Shown here: positions 38,815 to 49,780 of the stretch, in pieces
How the letters are laid out: each line of letters opens with the position of its first letter
Position numbering within the stretch: position 1 is the stretch's first letter
The notes under the pieces: generated by a model
Told to the model about the DNA's origin: nothing
Database searches by the model: none
What the model saw: the letters and a program-made list of their open reading frames with translations, nothing else
Source: Mesostigma viride
Lineage: Eukaryota > Streptophyta > Mesostigmatophyceae > Mesostigmatales > Mesostigmataceae
NCBI GenBank assembly: GCA_009746045.1
Contig: RPFO01000076.1
Coordinates: 4,259,617 to 4,319,616, forward strand
Direction of reading: 5' to 3'
Length of the DNA stretch: 60,000 bases
Translations under genes and position numbers: made by a program

Positions 38815-41664
38815 CTACTCATCAAAACGCCTCCGCCGCTTGGGCGGAGGTGGCTTGCCCACAGGGTCGGGCGTGTGCGCCTTGACAATCGTCTTCCACC
38901 GCGTCTTGTCCTGCATGGCAGTCCAAAGACGGGAGAGAGAGTGGATGCGGTGCTCAAACTGGGCTGGGACCACTAGGTCGGCCAGCAACATCTGAACGTA
39001 GTTCGTGACAGGTTTCCCTACCCTTTTGGGAATGTCCTCGGGGCCAGGCCAGGTCAGAATGTGCCGCCCTGCATGGCTGGCCAAGCTGCTGGGGGCCGGC
39101 CAGACCGAGGGTGGTGTCGACCTGGCTGGTGCGAGCAAGGTGTCCTACAAATGCTATCCTACGCTGCCTAATCTCATCCGAAACACGAGGCATGCCATGA
39201 TACAAAGACTCTAATGACGGACGCTCGGAAAAACCTACGTTAAGGACCTGGCGGAGCATCCGGTGAAACGTGCCGTCTAGCCTAGCTGCCAGTTTGGGTG
39301 GGAGGGTCCACGCCTCGGCGCCATACGTGAGCACCGTGAGGACGAGGACCTTGAAGAGCATGCGCTTGCGGTGCCCGCTCAGGCCCTTCGAGCGCCAGTA
39401 GGGTGTGAGCGACCGGAGCTTGGCCCAGGCAAGGCCGATGCGGGTGTCCACATCGTCGGCGGTGTCAGGAAGCCAGCTCCCCAACAGCTTGAAGCGGTCG
39501 CGGAACGGGACCTCCGTCCCGTCGAGCAGGCGCGGCAGCGGTGGTTTACTGGAGGCCCCAATCACCATCGCCTCGGTTTTGACACTAATCTCCAACCCCA
39601 CCGCCCGCGCCTCCAGGCCCAGGCAGTCCAGCCAGGTCTGAATGTGCTCGGGGCTCTCGATGAGGGTGGTATCATCCGCATAAATCAGGTCGGCGAGGCG
39701 GTAACCAGGTCTAACCCCGCCGTGCTCTTTCACGTTAAGGATGTCCAAGCCAGGCTCGAACCCCTTAAGAGCAGTAAAGCGCGCACGTGCCCGGCGCATG
39801 ACGTGATCCACGACAATAATGAACAGGTATGGGGACAGGACACAACCTTGCCACACCCCGTGGTGAAGGGGGAATGGTGGAGTGGTGCCCTCCGCAGTCC
39901 GCACTACTGCCTGTGAGCCCTCATACAGTCGGCGAATGGCAGCAATAAACGCAGGTGGTACCCGATCCAGAGCTAGGATGGCCCAAAGAGCCTCCCAGAG
40001 AACCGTGTCAAAGGCCTTGAGTATAGTCAACAAAAATGAAGACCAGCGGCAAACTGTCAGGGGGAAGTCGACGCACCTCCTCCATCAACCGGCGCGCGAC
40101 AAACACAGCCATGACAGTGTTACGACCACGACGGAAACCCATCTGAGACTCACCCAGGTGTGGGTCCAGCGCGGCGCGGAGCCTGTGCAGCATCATGCGC
40201 ATGAAGACCTTCAGCGCGGCGCTCTGGAGGCAGACACCCCGGTAGTTACCGGGGTCAGCAGCAGAGCCCTTCTTGTACAGCATGACGCGGATGGCCGTCT
40301 GCCACTCAGCAGGCGGAGGCTCGTCAGAGAGCAGGACACGGTTGCAGAACGCCAGCAGAAGATCCTTAACCGCCAGATCAGGGGTCTGCAGCAGCTCAGC
40401 AGAAAGGTGATCGGCACCGACCGCCGCATCGTACCGCAGGCGAGCAAGGGCGCCGTCCAATTCCTTCAAAGTGAAGGGGGGGACGACGTCGTCAGTGGCA
40501 AGGCAGCCCTCCTGCAAGGCGGGGACTTGGTAGTCCGCGGCCGAGGAGGGGGGCGCTGGCGGCGGCGGGGGTCCGGCGACCCCGATCGAGGCGGGCGGCT
40601 GTCTCGGGGTGAAGCGGCGGGGGGGGGGCGCGAGCCCCACCGGTCAAGGAAACATTGTGGGCCAACCAGCGGTCAAGGCTGACCGGCGCCGTGCCGTCCC
40701 CCGTGTGCTCCACCGGGGTGCGCTGCCGCCGGCCGCCGAGCCGGTCGAGGTGGTACCACATGTCCTTGCCCTGGTTGCGAGCCTGGCAGGCCTTGGCATC
40801 CGCGATGCACTGGGCCGCCTCCGCGTCCTGAGCGTGCTCGTAGGCCTCCACAAGGGCGGCCTTGAGCAATGGATTCTGCAGCGGGTCCTGGTTACGCTTG
40901 AGGCGGTGCCGGGCGGCCAAGACCTGGGGGTCCTGGCGGTAGAGCGGGCCGGGGCGGCGGCGGGGCATGACCGGCAGGTGCCGGGCCGCCAGCAACGGGG
41001 CACGGGCCGCAAAGCCCGCAAAAATGGCGGCGTTGGGGGCACCCTTGTCCAGCTCGTCGACGTCCGCCCGGGCGTCCAGGGCCGACAGGTACTCCTGGCG
41101 GCACCGGTTCCGCTCGTGCTCGGCGTCCGTCCAGTCCTCAGGATCTCCCCGGACCGGGCGTAGAGCAGACCAGTCAGGGCGGACCAGTGCGGCGCGGCGC
41201 GCGGGGACATGGAACCGGAGCCGAAGGGTCGCGCGCACCAACCGGTGGTCAGAGCACACCGTGGGCGTGTCAAACACTCGGGCGTCCAGAACCGAGGTGC
41301 ACCTGGGCTGCATGCCGTACCACCACGTAGTCCAGACAGGCCTGACGGCCGTTAGGGCCACGAAAAGTGACCAAGTCCTGTGAGGGACGTTGGAATTGGC
41401 AGTTGACAGCAACCATCCCGCTATCCCGCAAAAAGGCAGAGAAAAAGGGAGTGTTGGCGTTAGCTTCCGTGTCAGCAGGCGCAAAGCGACTGCCAGCAGT
41501 GCCCACGGGGAGCGTAGCATTGGCGTCGAGCAGCATAACCAAAAAGTGGCGGGCCGGAGTGACCCCCTCAAGGTTACGCAAAGATTCGAAGAACTCCTCA
41601 CGGGCCGACTCAGGTAGACCACTGTGGGGTGCGTAGCCCACCCCCACCGTAAGGTGGTGTTTAG
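38815..41664 (-). pseudogene. LINE ORF2: endonuclease C-part, RT, C-terminal domain; frameshifted
   Basis: In minus order: endonuclease pieces LTVGVGYAPHSGLP, MLLDANATL, DLVTFRGPNGRQACLDYVVV, CSDHRLV (41664-41230); a linker; RT motifs GADHLSAELL, EWQTAIRVMLYKKG, NYRGVCLQSA, QMGFRRGRNT, FVDYT|KAFDTV (frame break near 40020), LADLIYADDTTLIE (YADD), SVKTEAMV; then YGAEAWTLPPKLAARLDGTF, GHLART and, after a second break near 39100, GRHILTWPGPEDIPKRVGKP. The C-terminus is of RTE style. At least three frame breaks: a dead copy. Confidence 0.83.
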
Positions 41665-41728
41665 CCCGTGTTTTTTTACAACGCGATACATCGCGTTGTA
41701 GGGTTAGAACGCGATGTATCGCGTTGTA

Positions 41729-43386
41729 ATCTGACACGTGGCAAACCTATTAAACATGCGATTTTTGGTCTGAAACTTTCAAAATAGGTCAGAAACATCT
41801 CATAGAATTCAAGAAAAAATCCTGGTATTTTTGGTATTTTTTTTGTGACAGCTGCAAACAAATATGTACCACTGAAATCAGGCATTTTCGCGGGACGAAG
41901 GTGAAGACGACGGCGATGGCGGCAGGTAGATCTCGCCAGTTTTCGCGCGAATTTCAGTGGCTGTTGGGTAGCACGACCATGATGATGCGTTCAAAGGTTG
42001 ATAATTAGGTTTCTACGAGTTTGTTGAGGTACTGGGGCAAAGGACGCGTAGTTTTTTCCAGTTTCTCACCCAACTTTCATGCGGAAACCCTGGAAACCGG
42101 CATACATATTATTACGTCAAGACTCGGGTCTGCTGCGGCACCATGCTTGGTATTTCCATGGTGTTTCGACTTCTTAACACATGTTTATTCATTCCAAACG
42201 CCCGGACTCTCGGCTAAACCGAGATTTGTGCAGACTTTTATTGGGTAGCTCCGGGCATGATGGTTGTCACGGACGCGAGCTATGTCATCCGGGCGCCCAC
42301 TATGCACAATACCGGTGACGTGCGCAAGGAATTTGTTTTCTGCGCATTTTCGACAAAGGCTAGTGACCGGGGGGGGGACACTAGCACTTGCAGCATAAGA
42401 GCGGACGAAAGTGCACGTGGGCGCGCGCCGGGCCACTGAGGCACGGCTGGGCGCGCAGCACTGACGTACTTGAGCGGACGGCAGCACAAGTGCGCAGCGT
42501 CGAGAGGCTCATACGCGAGTTAGTGGACAGCTGGAGCTGGAGCTGGAGCTGGACTGCTGGACTTCAACAGCGCCGAGGCTATTGACAGGCCAGGTGTCTT
42601 TGTGGTGTAGAATAGCGGGTCAACGTTATGAGGACTGGACAGAAAATGGAAAAGGACAATTTGCGGTGCGGAGCCAGATCGCTGGAATGAATGCGAAATC
42701 GCTGGCAGCCCTACAAAGGGATTTCTTCTAGAAAGGAAAGATTAGAAGCAATGTTTGCTGGGCCACTCACACGCAAGGTGTGAGCGTGCAGATTGTTTGA
42801 AGGATATTATGCTTCGACCTTGGTGGTCGTGACTAAATGCCGGACATTCCCAGGGACAGAAATGCCGGAGCCTCTAGGAGATGAGATCGGCAACAGGGTA
42901 GCAATTTAGATTTGTCGGGATGCCTTCCTGTTTTTGTTGGCATGTGTGGTAGTAAGCCAGGACGGCAACTGGAATGCGGTTTCTGTTTGCATGGTTCAGG
43001 CAGCAAGATAGTTTTGGCATTCATGGCTGGACTGACAAGTGTGGCGTGTGTCATGCGTGTGGCATGACGAATGGTTTGGTTCATAGTCGAAGAGGACTCT
43101 CACGTAGCGTGTAGTCTCTTCGAGTCTCTCGTTAGTGGCCTTCGTGTTTCTCCCTTTCCTTGGGAGCAAGGCCGGTAGCATGTCATGGAGCGCTGCCTAA
43201 CTGCGGGCTCGTGAACATGGAGTGCATCGATATTGAGACTATCAACGTGTTGTAATTGTAATAACTTTCTCAATAAATTCCGCATGTGCGGCTTCATCAT
43301 CAGACTGTGCAAAGTGTGTGTTGTGAAAGCAGTATTCTATAGCAGGGGAGGCAATAAGGTGGTCATCAGGCACGAGGGACAGTTCC
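41729..43386. other. Non-coding interior of the TTAG element
   Basis: No frame I can support. A small GAGCTG tandem repeat lies at 42530-42555. The 3' half could hold host or retroelement debris. Confidence 0.5.
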
Positions 43387-44223
43387 TTGTCCTCGGCTGA
43401 GAGCCCTCCTTTCGTTACGCAAGTTTCGTTGCGCAAGTGGAGCCTGCAGTCAGCATCATTCACTATGTGGGATCGTGAACTGGCGTGGATAGCCATGGGT
43501 TACCGAATGTCACCCCAGGAGTCGCTCGCCTGTTTCTCCCCGTATTTCCTGTTGTTTGGGCGCGCACCCTTGCTCCCCACGGAGGCGCAGAGTGCACACC
43601 CCACCCCTATGGCGTTTGACAACGCCAGTCAGTTTCTGGCTGAGGTGACCGCACGGGCGGCTACTTTCCGCAAGGTTATGCCCATCGCCATGAACAACTT
43701 GTTCATCGCCCAGCACCGAGATACCCTGCGATACGCTCAGCGCCGGGGGGGCGCTTACATGGCCCGACAGCTGCATTTTCGTCCGGGGCAGTTCGTCTTT
43801 CTCCGCACGCAGCTGACCGACACTCTTGACGTGACTGCGGGGCCGACCATCTTGCGGATCGTCGCCATCAAGCCATCTGGGGTCGCCATTCTGGAGGGCG
43901 TCGACGGCAGTCGCACCACCGATAACGTAAGCAACCTCAGTCCGTGTTCGTTGCCCAACTTATTGCCTGACCTCGCCCCGCACACGGCCAGGCGGGTCAA
44001 GGACGCACAGTGTCAGGTTTGCCATCGCGTAGACCAGGGGGATACCATGTTGCTGTGTGATCACTGTAATTGTGGGTGGCACATGCACTGCTTGCAGCCA
44101 GCGCTCACCACCGTGCCAGCGGGCCAGTGGTTTTGCCCAGTTTGTGTCGCTGCCCGTTTCGCAACCAGTAGCGTCACCATTTCCTTAGCTGCTGTGGTGT
44201 TGGCACGGTCGCTGGCCATGTGA
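43387..44223 (+). pseudogene. Gypsy integrase C-terminal fragment fused to a PHD finger
   Basis: 278 codons. Homology starts near 43463 (MWDRELAWIAMGYRMSPQES, then CFSPYFLLFGRAPLLP), the end of a Gypsy integrase core; the catalytic Asp and Glu positions are missing. A GPY/F-like stretch (RPGQFVFLRTQL … ILRIVAIKPSGVAILEG) follows, then a PHD finger: CQVCHRVDQGD, LLCDHCNCGWHMHC, WFCPVC (C4HC3). In Gypsy elements this position usually holds a chromodomain; a PHD finger could likewise read histone H3. It ends 15 bp before GCGAGGGGGGG, a likely polypurine tract. It is a 5'-truncated retroelement piece carried in, or inserted into, the TTAG element. Confidence 0.75.
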
Positions 44224-44237
44224 GGAGCCATGAGAGC

Positions 44238-44250
44238 CAGCGAGGGGGGG
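44238..44250 (+). other. Polypurine tract after the integrase-PHD frame
   Basis: AGCGAGGGGGGGA directly downstream of the stop, as before a 3' LTR. The LTR end itself cannot be delimited in 44251-45280, which is otherwise non-coding. Confidence 0.4.
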
Positions 44251-45328
44251 AATCATGGGACAGGTCCTCGCCCACCCCACCGGGCATGCAGTTAAGGCAG
44301 GCACGTCAGCTCAGCTCATTTGGGTTTTACCAAAGCTGAGCATGGCCAGCCGCCATGATAGCGCCGGAGATTGTGGTACGCAGACGCGACATGGTGCCTG
44401 CAAATAGCGTAAGGCGTGACCGTGGCTATTGCTACGGTATGCTGTATTTTCCTGGAAATGGCCTCTGCCACCGGCTCAATAGTGCTTGCAGGCGTAAGTA
44501 TATCGTGTTTCTGCCTAGTTTCTGCCAGTTTTCCACTTATTTTTACCGACGTCTGCCCAGCCTCTCTAAGACCGCCATCCTACTCGACGTTGCTTGCATG
44601 TCAGCCATAGCAGGTTGCAGTTGTGCAGTATTTAGGTGCTGTATACGTCGTCAAGCCGTGCATATATCGTGAGGATTGGATGTTGATGGTTTATACTGCA
44701 TTGATTGTGCAAGAAGATCAGCTAGGTGCCCACAATCATGGTGTATAATCATGTGTTGTTAGCATCTTGCCACCATTTTCTAGCATGCATTCCAGCGTCA
44801 TCTTTGCCTGCATGTAAGCTCATGGATCACTCAACCTATCCAAGCCTTGCATTACACATGCCTCTTTCTTTCAGTATTGCACGCGTTATGGAATGAAAAC
44901 CTAGCACCTCCGTTCCCACGAGGCATGTGCTCAACACGTTGTGAGAGTGGATGATGCTTTGGCTATGGCTGCCTGATTCAGTCATATTAGGTCATCCAGT
45001 CATGATGTTTGATGCATGTATGATGCTGTATAACTTATTAATGAATTATCAACATCACTCCGTTGGGAGTCAATGTAGCACATATCCCTGACAAGGGGCA
45101 TATGGCTTTTAATACATTCTAGGCTACTTCCTGCAAGAGTGGAATGTAAGCAGCACTTGCTCTAGGTGCCTCAAGGCTGTATAATAGCTCAAAAAATCCT
45201 TTGATTTATGGGCTTTCAGGAAAGTATATACATGACCATGAAAAAAAATTTTCCTTAGGTGCTATACGCGTTCTAAAAAAAGCTTACAACGCGATATATC
45301 GCGTTCTAATTAAAAAAACACGGGTTAG

Positions 45329-45474
45329 ACCGCCCCTCGACAGAGGTGAAATGTGCTACCATAAGGCGTGGGGTTAGAAACTTAAGCGTGCTGAGGCTAG
45401 CAACTGCCAGCGGCGAACACAAAAGACCAACACCACCTTGGCCAGGCGTACCGCTGCCAGCGAAGTAAAACCGC
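45329..45474 (-). pseudogene. LINE endonuclease, N-terminal part
   Basis: RFYFAGSGTPGQGGVGLLCS and LTPRLMVAHFTSVEGRSN, the first part of an APE domain, contiguous with 41664 once the TTAG element is removed. Truncated at the LINE's 5' end. Confidence 0.72.
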
Positions 45475-45486
45475 CAGGGAGTGTAT

Positions 45487-45728
45487 GCGGTGTTCAAACT
45501 GGGCTGGGACCACTAGGTCGGCCAGCAACATCTGGGTGTAGTTCATGGCAGGTTTACCTAGCTTCCTGGGAATGTCGTTGGGGCCAGGCCAGGTCAAAAT
45601 ATGCCGCCCTGGTTGGCCAAGCCGCTGGGGGCCGGCCAGACCAAGGGCGGTGTCGACCTGGCTGATGCGAGCAAGATGTCCTACAAATGCTATCCTACCC
45701 TGCCTAATCTCGTCCGAAATACGAGGCA
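45487..45728 (-). pseudogene. 3' fragment of a second RTE-like LINE
   Basis: MPRISDEIRQGRIAFVGHLA … GRHILTWPGPNDIPRKLGKP … FEHRIHSL, closely like 38954-39200. 5'-truncated at the MPR codons. The big LINE inserted into its 3' end. Confidence 0.8.
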
Positions 45729-46205
45729 TTAATTAATTAATTAATAGACACGTGACTGCGTCACGTGAGCATAGTCCTCAGTGGGAGGGGAACATGGGAT
45801 GGAATGGATGGTATAAGCTATCTAGGTCCTAGTTACAGGGGTGTGGGCACCGCGGCCCGAATCGCTATGAATGCCATACTTGGTCACACGCGGAGCCCCC
45901 ACAGGCTTGGGGTGGTCTCCTTCATTACTACTTGCCATCTATCCTTGCGCACCATCTGCCTCCATTATTAATTAATTAATAGACACGTGACTGCGTCACG
46001 TGAGCATAAGTCCTCAGTGGGAGGGGAACATGGGATGGAATGGATGGTATATGCTATCATCTAGGTCCTAGTTACAGGGTTGTGGGCACCGCGGCCCGAA
46101 TGGCTATGAATGCCATACTTGGTCACACGCGGAGCCCCCACAGGCTTGGGGGTGGTCTCCTTCATCACTACTTGCCATCTATCCTTGCGCACCATCTGCC
46201 TCCAT
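45728..46205. repeat. Two tandem ~237-bp units derived from LINE 3' ends
   Basis: Units 45728-45963 and 45964-46205 share an (ATTA)n stretch, a CACGTGAC-TGC-GTCACGTG hairpin (45749-45767, 45984-46002) and the following ~200 bp. In minus sense each is a LINE 3' UTR ending in an (TTAA)-type tail, so they are stacked 3' ends. Confidence 0.75.
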
Positions 46206-46510
46206 ATTACAGACAAACCAGGAGGCTGCCCGGGGGTGGGCCCGTCACGTCTAGTGTAGCACATGTCCATGCCGAGTCTATCACGAAAAGTCCACGGGTG
46301 GCGGCCCTGCCGCGCGCGGCCGGGGGCACGCCAGGTGAGGACATATCGCCCAGGCTGGGCGGGCTTGGTGCCAGCTAGTCTATCTGATGTATCTATACGA
46401 GGCATACCCTGATACAAAGACTCTAATAATGACCTACGCTCGGAAAACCCTACGTTCAGGACCTGTCGGAGCATCCTGTAGACCGTGCCGTCTAGCTTAG
46501 CTGCCAGTGT
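46061..46510 (-). pseudogene. Third RTE-like LINE 3' fragment, internally deleted
   Basis: RMLRQVLNVGFSERRSLLES, LYQGMPRI, then after a deletion GRYVLTWRAPGR, MDMCYTRR and WRQMVRKDRWQVVMKE. Matches the C-terminal region of the main LINE. Confidence 0.7.
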
Positions 46511-46589
46511 GTCCGTGAGTGTCCATGCGTCGGCGCCATACCTGGGACCTGCATGGTGGGCACTTTATATCAATGAGACAACCAGCACT

Positions 46590-47561
46590 TTATATATTTT
46601 TTGTAATAATAACCTTGTAGATACAGCTGGACCCATCATAGTCGGCTCGCAATGGAGGCACTGGGTGCCCAATCAACAGGTTTGATGCACGTTCCTCCAA
46701 AGTGAGGCCAATTTCATCCAGGACACCAGAAACACACTTCTTGGCCTTTTCCACGTTCTCAGGTAATGTGGCAAACCCATCTGGCATGACAAGACCAACA
46801 CCTTTGCTCGTGTCACTCTTAGACGATGCACGCTTCTCCAGACCACTCACTTTCAACAGACTCATGAGCTGGCCCTTCACCTTGACATCGCCGTCCGTGT
46901 GAATGTCAACAATCATGAAAAAGGTCGGCGGGTGTGCCGGGTTGCGAGGGTCATCGCGGCGGTAGATCATGCCGGTGGGCGCCATCTGGAGCCCAGGCTG
47001 ACCTGTTGCAGAAGATTCGTTGGCATGAGTGGTTGAGAGTTTTGGGGCGAAGTAGCGGAGCACGCGGGTATGGTATGCATCACGGCGCACAATCCATCGC
47101 CACACGTCGGGCGCTTTCGTACGGAGCTTGGGCTTAAGGCTGGCCTCAGGCACCCTAGCATATCTCACTGCCCTGAGCATCTTGAAAAATGCGTTGCCAG
47201 AAACGAGCCACGACTCCAGCGGCCGCGTGTTCAGCACAAACGCGGAACCTGGGAAGGCCTTGTCGAGCCACTCAAATGCCGGCTCTTCACCATCAGAAAA
47301 TGCTTCGCAACTCGCTCTCTTACGAGTGAAGTAGATGGTCTGCCCAGACTTAGAGGCCGTGGCCCAACGGTTCTCGTGGCACGTGTGCCAGCCAAGGGAG
47401 TTAGTCAGCGTTGTCAGCGCGGACGTACCTGTCTTAGGGTAGCCGATGAAAAAAATCTTCTTACTTGGCTGCCTATATGTGCATGTCACCAGGCAAAGTG
47501 ACATTACAAAGTTGGTAAGTATGAGATACCGGTGTACCATCCGTGAAGAAAACGCAGCCAT
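46590..47561 (-). CDS. Membrane-anchored sulfotransferase (P-loop, Sulfotransfer_4-like)
   Basis: The first ATG in frame is 47561; 323 codons without an intron. Residues 12-28 form one hydrophobic span (YLILTNFVMSLCLVTCT), a likely signal anchor of a type II Golgi protein. IFFIGYPKTGTSALTTL (36-52) is the PAPS 5'-phosphosulfate loop (PKTGTS 42-47). SAFVLNTRPLESWLVSG (106-122) is the 3'-phosphate motif with Arg113 and Ser117. Such enzymes move sulfate from PAPS to a carbohydrate or other acceptor; the acceptor is not predictable. It is the only gene in the window with no transposon signature. Neighbours are LINE debris downstream and unassigned DNA upstream. The C-terminal ~40 residues cannot be checked for a missing exon. 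Confidence 0.8.
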   Translation of the reverse strand: MAAFSSRMVHRYLILTNFVMSLCLVTCTYRQPSKKIFFIGYPKTGTSALTTLTNSLGWHTCHENRWATASKSGQTIYFTRKRASCEAFSDGEEPAFEWLDKAFPGSAFVLNTRPLESWLVSGNAFFKMLRAVRYARVPEASLKPKLRTKAPDVWRWIVRRDAYHTRVLRYFAPKLSTTHANESSATGQPGLQMAPTGMIYRRDDPRNPAHPPTFFMIVDIHTDGDVKVKGQLMSLLKVSGLEKRASSKSDTSKGVGLVMPDGFATLPENVEKAKKCVSGVLDEIGLTLEERASNLLIGHPVPPLRADYDGSSCIYKVIITKNI

Positions 47562-49049
47562 CCTGGCGCCCAAGGGACCCGGGTGAATAAGTATATTTCC
47601 TGGTAAGCGCAGCTTCAATTAAATAGTGGTTCGGATTTCAGAACCAGCCGCCAGAGCCATAAGGTGGCCGTGGGGTCATATTATGGTGATCTTGGGGCTG
47701 CAATCAATGTCAGCAGAAAATAACATTAGCATATGCGCCGAGCAAAAGAAAAGGACAAGAAGTAGGCATGAGCAATAAGGGAGGAAATATGGGAAGGGAG
47801 CAAAAAAAAGGTGGGCATATCATAATGTTCATAACTGCTGGTTGTCTCCTTGATGTTCATAACTGCTGGTGGATACAAACTGCTCAAAAGTCTGCCCATG
47901 AAAGGCAAATTTACAACATTCCCTGCAACTTTAAGCACGCAGACGCGTGCGCAGGCCTCTGGGTAGTAACCCTAGGGTTAAGACAGATCATTAACGGAAA
48001 GGTCGCGGAGCTAGCTGGCCAATCGTTGCCAGCTGCCCAGAAGATTCAATCCTGCCTGTGTGACCCTATTGTGTAACTATTATAATCAACTTAACAAGCA
48101 TGATACTCCGTGACACGCCCAGTCCCGCTCATGGGGCGCAAGTACTTACTTTAATACTTACTTTATGCACACTAGCTACTAGTAGGAGAATCATTCCCTA
48201 TCGGTTGTCAGCTCGTTCATGAAATGGGAACATCAGCGACGGAAAGTCAGTGGCGGCCTATGTATAACATGCAGACAGTGGACGCTGTGCTGAGCTTCTT
48301 CCATATACTCGGAGCGCAAGAATATGTTGATACTGCAGTAACAACCACGTACCAGAAGCGTCACGCTCACGGTACGGTTGAAAAGAAATTATTGACGGTA
48401 ACTTCAAGACATATTACGCGCTAATAGATGGCTAGCAACGACGTACCGCTCGACCGCGTGAATGTTATGCAATCATATTTGGTCTCTATGAGTGACTGAG
48501 CTCTTATCTTGCAGTGCCGTAGTGCAATGTCTCTAACGTACCGCTCCGGCCGGCTGGAGAAGCTGACCTTCAAGTTTTTCCTCTCTGCTGTCTGTGAGGC
48601 AGGTCGAGAATCTATATTCCGCAGGTTACCATAAAAATACTGTCGTCGATAATCACAGCAAAAAAAACATGCCCGACGGGCGACGGGGTGAAATGAGCTG
48701 AGCAGTGAAAGGGTTTTTCAGTGACAGGGTTTTTTTCGGTCGAATTGATTGGACGCTCCGGCGAAATTCGGCGCGGACTTTTGGCTACAAGTGGTATGCG
48801 CCGGAACAGGGCCGTGCACGCGCCGGGAACTCAAGCTGTTCGCACACACGTTCGCACCCCGTTCGCACACCTGTTCCCCGGAGTTCAGCCTACAGTACAC
48901 CCCTCGCATTAGTAGTTTTATCAGGCGGAGCCAATTTTCGGAAGAACCGTTAGGTTCGCCAGAATTGGCGAAGCTTATAAGGCCGTACACGTGAGAAAAC
49001 ATAGGAATAGGGGATGAACAAGTTTTGCGGGCTTCGCCCGCGACATTAG
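47562..49049. other. Unassigned region upstream of the sulfotransferase
   Basis: No frame I can support. The part next to 47561 should hold the promoter; no clear TATA box is visible. 48924-49017 is a 94-bp repeat shared with 53364-53460. Confidence 0.45.
48924..49017 (+). repeat. Repeat R, copy 1
   Basis: GGCGGAGCCAATTTTCGGAA… through …GGAATAGGGGATGA recurs at 53364-53460. It contains the small hairpin TTCGCCA/TTGGCGAA. Confidence 0.85.
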
Positions 49050-49780
49050 AGCTTGTACTTTTTGTGGCCGGTCCCCGGCCAGGGAGCCCCAGCTAGGGAG
49101 ATGTGAGTCACCACGTACCTCCGTCGAGTGCCAAGTGGCGCTAGTCCCGCCAAGGAGCGCGCGCTAGCTTTAGAGTTTCGACCACAAGATTCATTGAGTT
49201 TGGCAAAAGGGTGAAGGAAAAAAATCCGTGCCGGGGGGGCTCTATGAAGACTCGAACCCGGTATGTCCCGAGCGGTTACCGTAGTGGCTGAAATCACATT
49301 GCGAATAAATAATTTTTCGAGGGTTTTTCTGCATGGTTTTGACACTTTGCGGGGAAAGTTCAGCCCGGGTTAGGTAAACTTCGAGCCCGGGAGCTTGTTT
49401 ATATTAGGGCACCTAGTTCAGTGTCTGACTTGGATTCTAACCTATCAAGTACATTAATTACCCACCAAGCGCAGTTCCTATCTGACAATTTAAGTGAGTA
49501 CCAGTATGACATAAGGCCCTAATAAGTGCTAACAGGGCCCCTAATTGAACGCGTTCTCAATCTGGCGCGACGCGGCGCGGCGCGGCAAGCGCGGCGCTCC
49601 ACTTCATCTAGCTGCGCCGCGGCCTGCAGCCAGAAACAGGTGTAGCGCCTCCCGGTTTTCATACTTTACGGGGTAAATTGTAGTATTATTTTAGCACTTT
49701 TCGGGGGGTCATTCGAAAAGATTTATTCGCAATGTGATTTCAGCCACTACGGTATACGATGAGCTGTGCCTTGGCGCCTG
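49050..49780 (-). mobile_element. Probable tRNA-derived SINE, split by a MITE
   Basis: The minus strand has GGGTTCGAGTC (49249-49259), a B-box match. With the MITE removed, AAGGCACAGCTCATCG (an A-box-like stretch, 49755-49772) lies about 30 bases upstream, the normal tRNA spacing. A ~200-bp unrelated body follows towards 49050. 3' limit uncertain. Confidence 0.45.
49279..49752. mobile_element. 474-bp MITE with TA target duplication
   Basis: The terminal inverted repeats start CCGTAGTGGCTGAAATCACA and match for about 38 bases (two bases differ). TA on both sides (49277-49278, 49753-49754) fits Tc1/mariner-type mobilisation. No coding capacity. GC-rich microrepeats (GCGGC) at 49560-49625. Confidence 0.82.

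Larger units (their letters stand above)
41665..45324. mobile_element. 3660-bp element with TIRs and TTAG target duplication
   Basis: TTAG at 41661-41664 and 45325-45328. Ends CCCGTGTTTTTTTA and TAAAAAAACACGGG are inverted. Both ends have near-palindromic AACGCGAT.xATCGCGTT motifs next to the terminus (two on the left, one on the right). Excision restores the LINE endonuclease between …AHFTSVEGRSN and LTVGVGYAPHSG. No complete transposase is seen; the family is unassigned. Confidence 0.8.
38680..45474 (-). mobile_element. RTE-like LINE, 5'-truncated, interrupted by a TTAG-flanked element
   Basis: CAGGGAGTGTAT is present at 38668-38679 and 45475-45486, a 12-bp target duplication. The 3' end has a tail of AAATT repeats (38680-38706 plus scale). 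APE-type endonuclease, RT and C-terminal region are present in minus order; the 5' end is truncated within the endonuclease. An insertion at 41665-45324 splits the endonuclease. Confidence 0.85.

Noticed and set aside
40609-41163. 184-codon plus-strand frame in the LINE
   Set aside because: Antisense to the LINE linker and endonuclease.
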